Part shown: positions 60,901-64,000 of the stretch, in pieces | How the letters are laid out: every line of letters begins with the position of its first letter | How positions within the stretch are numbered: the stretch's first letter is position 1 | Assembly: GCA_003194525.1 (NCBI GenBank) | Contig: NBIV01000079.1 | Location: forward strand, 1 to 64,000 | Source of the DNA: Gracilariopsis chorda | Lineage: Eukaryota; Rhodophyta; Florideophyceae; Gracilariales; Gracilariaceae | Length of the DNA: 64,000 bases | Direction: 5' to 3' | The notes under the pieces: generated by a model | What the model was told of the DNA's origin: nothing | What the model saw: the letters and a program-made list of their open reading frames with translations, nothing else | Database searches by the model: none | Made by a program: the position numbers and the translations under genes

Positions 60901-63182
60901 CTCAGGAGAAGCCGCGGTCGAATGATAGCAAGCGGAGGCGAGTAACTTCCGCTGCGAAGGATCTAGATAAGAAAACGTCAGTGGATAGAGAGCTTCCAGA
61001 GCTCGAAAAGTCTCTCGACTTCCGACTTTTTGTACCTGGTCCCTCGGTCCTTGGTAGCAAGAAAATCATCAAGGAAAGGCTTTCCAGTGGAGATCAAGAA
61101 ACTCTCGAAAAGGAAGAGGCACAGAAAGAAGAGAATGAGAAGCGAAACACGTTGAAATCCAATCGCAAGGAATGGTTGTTGATGAAGCAGCGAAAGATCG
61201 AGGGCGATAAGAACTCTGACCATCCACTACAGAATGGTCCCATGAAGAAACGTCTACTGAATGAGAAAAAGATGATGGAGCTACAAGAGGAAGAGAGGCG
61301 TGTTAACGACGAAGGTGAAACAGATAAATCAGGTGGGGCTAATGCGGAGCCCACCGTTTCTGTGAGCATGGTTGTTGTCAGCGAGAAAGGAAGCCTTCCA
61401 GATAAAGGGCAAATACTTGAGTCTACAAGACTAGTACTGCGTCAAGAGAAGAAGCAAGTGTCGAAACCTGACTCACGCAAGCCAGAAGATGAAATGCGTA
61501 TGCGCGCTTTGAAGAAACGGCCTGTGATGTTTGTCTCGAGGGAAACCTCCACAGATCAAGACCAGCCTAAGCCTAAGACGAGCGATCTAGAGCCGAAATC
61601 CACGATGAAAGACCAATGTGACACTGCCAAGGAACCTGCACGACCACCCTCCCCGAATAAGTCATCCAACAAGAAAACTTCGCGTCCAGCCTCTCCAGCA
61701 CTACCGCCGAAACCACCCACTCCACTCCTAAAGATGCCGTCACCTTTACCAGTAACTCCAGCCAAGTTGATGTCTGGAAACTCACCCCTGAATGTGACTC
61801 CGTCCCCGCGAAAGATACCAACTAGCGCTCCATCCGCTGCGTCTTCCCCTAAGCTCCGATCATCTCCTCTGCCGACTTTCAAGAGCGCACTCCGCTCAAC
61901 TTCTTCAAGGAGATCACGATCGCCGTCACCTTCATCGGCAGTCGAGAAGAGTGGAAAGGCTGCTGAAAGCGTTTCTGACAAGCCCAAGAAAGCAACGGGA
62001 GCCAATCGAGAAAGAAAGGCTACCCCAGAGAAGCGTGGGCCTTTGAAAGCGTTGCCCGTACAATTTTCGCGACCTTCCTCACAGAAGAATATAACGAAGA
62101 ACGAAAACCAAGCAAAACGAGAACCTCTCATTCCCGCATGCGTTGCTCCCATGGACAAGCAAACGAAAGGAAGTGTCGCAGACGAGAAAAGAAGCTCAGA
62201 CAATCAGCAAAACGAACTTCCGTCCTCGTGTGCCCAGCAGGCTTCGCGTCCGTCTCCTCCTGCTATCAATGCATTGCGATCTATTCGTTCAATGCCCGTG
62301 GCAGAGATTCGGAAATCTGCTTTGGCCCAAGGCACTGCAGGAATGAACGCTAGCACGCCGAAGTCAAAGAGTGGTAATTTTGTTGAGACCACGAAAACTG
62401 ACATTCCCTCGGCCGGAACGACGATTAGCGATGTCTTTCAGAAACGTCTTGAGGGGTTTTTGAAACCCTCTGTGAAAACACCTGTGAAGGCCAATACCAA
62501 GCCCAGTTCTGCTCCTCCTCCTGTGTCCAGTATCAAAGGAAGCACGGCGAAATTGGGTGCTGCTTTGCCGTTAAGTTCAAGGCCGAACTTGGATAGCCTG
62601 CGCAACTCGACGGGTCTTAGCCCGAGAGATAGTGCACTGGGCAATGGATATCAGCGTGGCTCTGGTCCTGGGTTCCGGAGCAAGTCAATTGACCATGACC
62701 GTGGACGGAACTCGATACCATCTTTTTCACAGTCCAAGAGGTCACATTCGTTTAGTCATGGAAGAGGACATCTAAGAAACGGACCTCACAGTATGAACGG
62801 CGGGAAACCTGGGTTTCATGACGATCGAAGGCGTTTTGGGCCTATAAGGGATTCGGGCCACCATATGCGAGATGATGACAAAGGAAAGAATAGCAGTGCA
62901 CCGAAACAGTTGTGGAGCAGGGGCTACGCTTATCGGAACGGTCGCCCTGGTATGTCCGATGACCACGACAGAGGTGTGGGCAGAAGACCTGGAAGTGGAC
63001 CTCCAGATGGAGATGGAGTCAGGCGTATGCGGAAACCGTTACAGGATTCATGGTTACCGGCTGGCGCGCACAGACCAACGCTTGGGTTTCTGGGTATGAA
63101 CGGAGTAGGTGGCAGACGTATTGGAGGAGACAGCCATGGAAGAGGAAGTCGAAGAGGTCATGGGCACAACGGAGGAATGTAG
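57906..63182 (+). CDS. large PHD-finger chromatin protein (Set3/MLL5-like PHD)
   Basis: 1758 residues in one exon; ATG at 57906 has a good context (CACCATGA). Residues 1-470 are Pro/Ser-rich and disordered. A basic patch (SRRSRKSKQQRKHRR) and an acidic run (PSVEEDEEEDNSDSEE) precede a C4HC3 PHD finger near 578-622: CPCG, IACDQCNTWQHGKCMG, YFCHICRP, similar to the H3K4me-reading fingers of Set3 and MLL5. A helical block follows (about 650-740; VELRKLFMADLRNRK, IIEGLVVLVEMSRTEVVERFETALK). The remaining thousand residues are charged, Ser/Pro/Lys-rich, ending in a Gly/Arg/His-rich tail (GRGSRRGHGHNGGM). No SET domain is seen. It probably reads histone marks; partners are unknown. Confidence 0.85.
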   Translation: MTEPSSADAGAGAEALLGLAAGRPLRLVSASPPPPAPPSAPASLPHPSSNPPTVAQRPPFLPPAPQVDRLPALSEWRVEPFRPLPPPLLEPPPPDSLRPPPPWHSPQYAYPWPVGYAYPPSQLYYYPPQPLPYQRHTLPVPPPPLLQPDVPSLRSLPSRLQKLPPLGDTDPLLRSLNSDLNSASVQSSTSKPPPPAPPPRARGLADLINPVDTLPGTNSELGPSHLSRAFETSLPNNNHTADNSAHKSSLSMLFDATNHQPNVLTPDKPPPQTHSSDTSTALHQPPSHQKPPPPNPRQIDHTSLPPLHHPSDSNTHHAETPENGVSLSASVDRQPQNTLPPLRATPPDQLEKAKLPDVNKLAFKSEPVTIHLPNSTDVKRSPSRSLDTPLDPSQTVTEPQPAACNYSRTNGAPDGQDNLQRSPPSNSKLSISGIVQPESSCPQPVAAGDAPHDSHTPVLPNKTSKTEPMRIVHSDSDRSVDRSSDLERRVVRELQQKYHTPRSKSNREPIRQTARQSRRSRKSKQQRKHRRPIVLNDLDSEDNENEVYQGARDASDDEMPSVEEDEEEDNSDSEETRCPCGSTENSGIMIACDQCNTWQHGKCMGFRRNTDLPEEYFCHICRPDEIRTNCIAHPKYKERHARDRDLKDTRIAEAEALLASLRPVELRKLFMADLRNRKSSTRSRSDVFCRYATLFRTQFGKSRQAIIEGLVVLVEMSRTEVVERFETALKRVRNERLPDEGYDRRRGSGGHHDADHATEHGSRVASNGRGQGHKRARSFGGDGGGEGGLVRHDSGTYDAGVEHDFNSETRGMSREERKLQQTMKLFARMEERERERKRPRTHDSTSSPRASPPSRLKAARSGSQVRNQSIKSGSAASLAADPEDSAGKPVLAVAKQDHRQPDTKLKRQQETEDAMPLSSEQKLSQKPQQWQSQTDLEQMALQHKSPGALRVAGEFTKEAARRERDSRSRDRLDKPIMYRRDSGSSDSLSLNNRRRRSVPQEKPRSNDSKRRRVTSAAKDLDKKTSVDRELPELEKSLDFRLFVPGPSVLGSKKIIKERLSSGDQETLEKEEAQKEENEKRNTLKSNRKEWLLMKQRKIEGDKNSDHPLQNGPMKKRLLNEKKMMELQEEERRVNDEGETDKSGGANAEPTVSVSMVVVSEKGSLPDKGQILESTRLVLRQEKKQVSKPDSRKPEDEMRMRALKKRPVMFVSRETSTDQDQPKPKTSDLEPKSTMKDQCDTAKEPARPPSPNKSSNKKTSRPASPALPPKPPTPLLKMPSPLPVTPAKLMSGNSPLNVTPSPRKIPTSAPSAASSPKLRSSPLPTFKSALRSTSSRRSRSPSPSSAVEKSGKAAESVSDKPKKATGANRERKATPEKRGPLKALPVQFSRPSSQKNITKNENQAKREPLIPACVAPMDKQTKGSVADEKRSSDNQQNELPSSCAQQASRPSPPAINALRSIRSMPVAEIRKSALAQGTAGMNASTPKSKSGNFVETTKTDIPSAGTTISDVFQKRLEGFLKPSVKTPVKANTKPSSAPPPVSSIKGSTAKLGAALPLSSRPNLDSLRNSTGLSPRDSALGNGYQRGSGPGFRSKSIDHDRGRNSIPSFSQSKRSHSFSHGRGHLRNGPHSMNGGKPGFHDDRRRFGPIRDSGHHMRDDDKGKNSSAPKQLWSRGYAYRNGRPGMSDDHDRGVGRRPGSGPPDGDGVRRMRKPLQDSWLPAGAHRPTLGFLGMNGVGGRRIGGDSHGRGSRRGHGHNGGM

Positions 63183-64000
63183 GGTTCGTCTGGCTCATCT
63201 TGCGGTCAAGTCTTTCTAAAGTTGTTCTTTTTGCCGAATAAAGCAGAAGCAAGCTGTACATAGTTAACAGAATCATTGTTGATCACTGCGAGCACATCTA
63301 GTGTGAAATGATTGAGGTCCTCCCGTACCTCTTAACAACTACAAGACGCACACAAGAGTAAAGATTCTGCATAACACTGGAAAGAAACTCATTGAAAGAC
63401 AGCGGTCGCCCTTACGAATCGTTCCTATTCTAAGGCAGACAGATACGAATCTTCTCATTCGACATATTTAACCTACATGCCCTGACGCAAAAGGCTTATG
63501 GGACAATCCTCCGCTGCTTCCCGAGATGTTTTTGTACCGCATTGCGACCCTCGTGCGGTACATGCCGAAATGATGAGCTTTCTACTCCCTTCGGGCCCGT
63601 CCACAACACAAACCACAAGCAGTATCTCAATCTCTGCGAGTATACAAAACCTTTAAACCTTCTGCTTGTGTTGCGATACGCGTCCCCAAAACCAATGGCC
63701 ACGGATATGCAGATATCGGACGCCGGGGCGTCAGGACACCCCTTTCAATTCGTTAATGCTATAAAGAACAATGAATGATACGTATCTTGCTAGATACGCA
63801 TCGTGTCGTGCCTTAGTATTCGACGCTACAGCACCGACCGATGATACCGAAGTTACGAACGTAGCCAAGGCAAGTGCTTCAAGAAGTCTAGAAATCTAGC
63901 GTCGGGTGTCGGGAGGCACAGAACACCGGGGGCTTATCTTAACTGCTTGGCGGTTCCTGCATAGATTGTTCGTGAACTTCGCGCTCCTGCCCTTTCGTAT
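63183..64000. other. right-end stretch without a gene
   Basis: 818 bp after the PHD gene. No supported gene; frames such as 63542-63778 have no domain. Confidence 0.5.

Overview
This is a nuclear segment of a eukaryote with few introns. The gene set includes TBP, Rpn2, condensin II, eL24, eS8 and SUMO E2. Most long genes are single open frames, and a few short housekeeping genes carry one to three small introns, usually near the 5' end. Intron poverty, Ty3/gypsy and Tc1 elements, a cytosolic GH13 enzyme without a signal peptide, and a plant-type conserved protein together suggest a multicellular red alga (florideophyte). That assignment is inference; no rRNA or organelle marker is present to settle it.

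Layout. 1-14 kb is mobile DNA: a decayed piggyBac transposase runs in from the left edge, followed by a nearly complete Ty3/gypsy chromovirus (3565-13846, GGAGC target duplication, two ~0.9 kb LTRs). Its gag frame is intact and ends in a canonical -1 slippery heptamer. Its pol frame is continuous but carries four in-frame stops and ends in a chromodomain. 15-25 kb holds UBC9 (four exons), a nuclear mitochondrial-type bS16 (two exons), an OXA1/COX18-type insertase, a GH13 glucan enzyme, a large inverted-repeat element, tRNA-Lys(CTT) and an armadillo-like protein. 26-38.5 kb is gene-poor. It holds a glutathione-peroxidase-like protein that has lost its catalytic Cys, two secreted Spondin_N paralogues each with a TATA box, a full-length but broken Tc1 element with 214-bp inverted ends between them, and scattered AACCCT/AGGGTT clusters.

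38.5-63.2 kb is dense and housekeeping: condensin-II H2, TBP divergent from eL24, two small conserved or unknown proteins, an AMPK-related kinase, an SMP+C2 lipid-transfer protein, an RCC2-like protein, Rpn2, eS8 divergent from a very large PHD-finger protein. Strand changes are frequent and short intergenic spaces act as shared promoters or convergent 3' ends; nothing resembles an operon.

I rebuilt four spliced genes by reading splice sites against family conservation: UBC9, bS16m, eL24 and eS8. Signals I consider most worth checking are the gag-pol frameshift site, the Cys-less peroxidase, the Tc1 copy whose ends are pristine although its transposase is dead, and the structured repeats at 21.9-22.2 kb and 27.2-27.3 kb. 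I did not find a convincing new multi-gene system.
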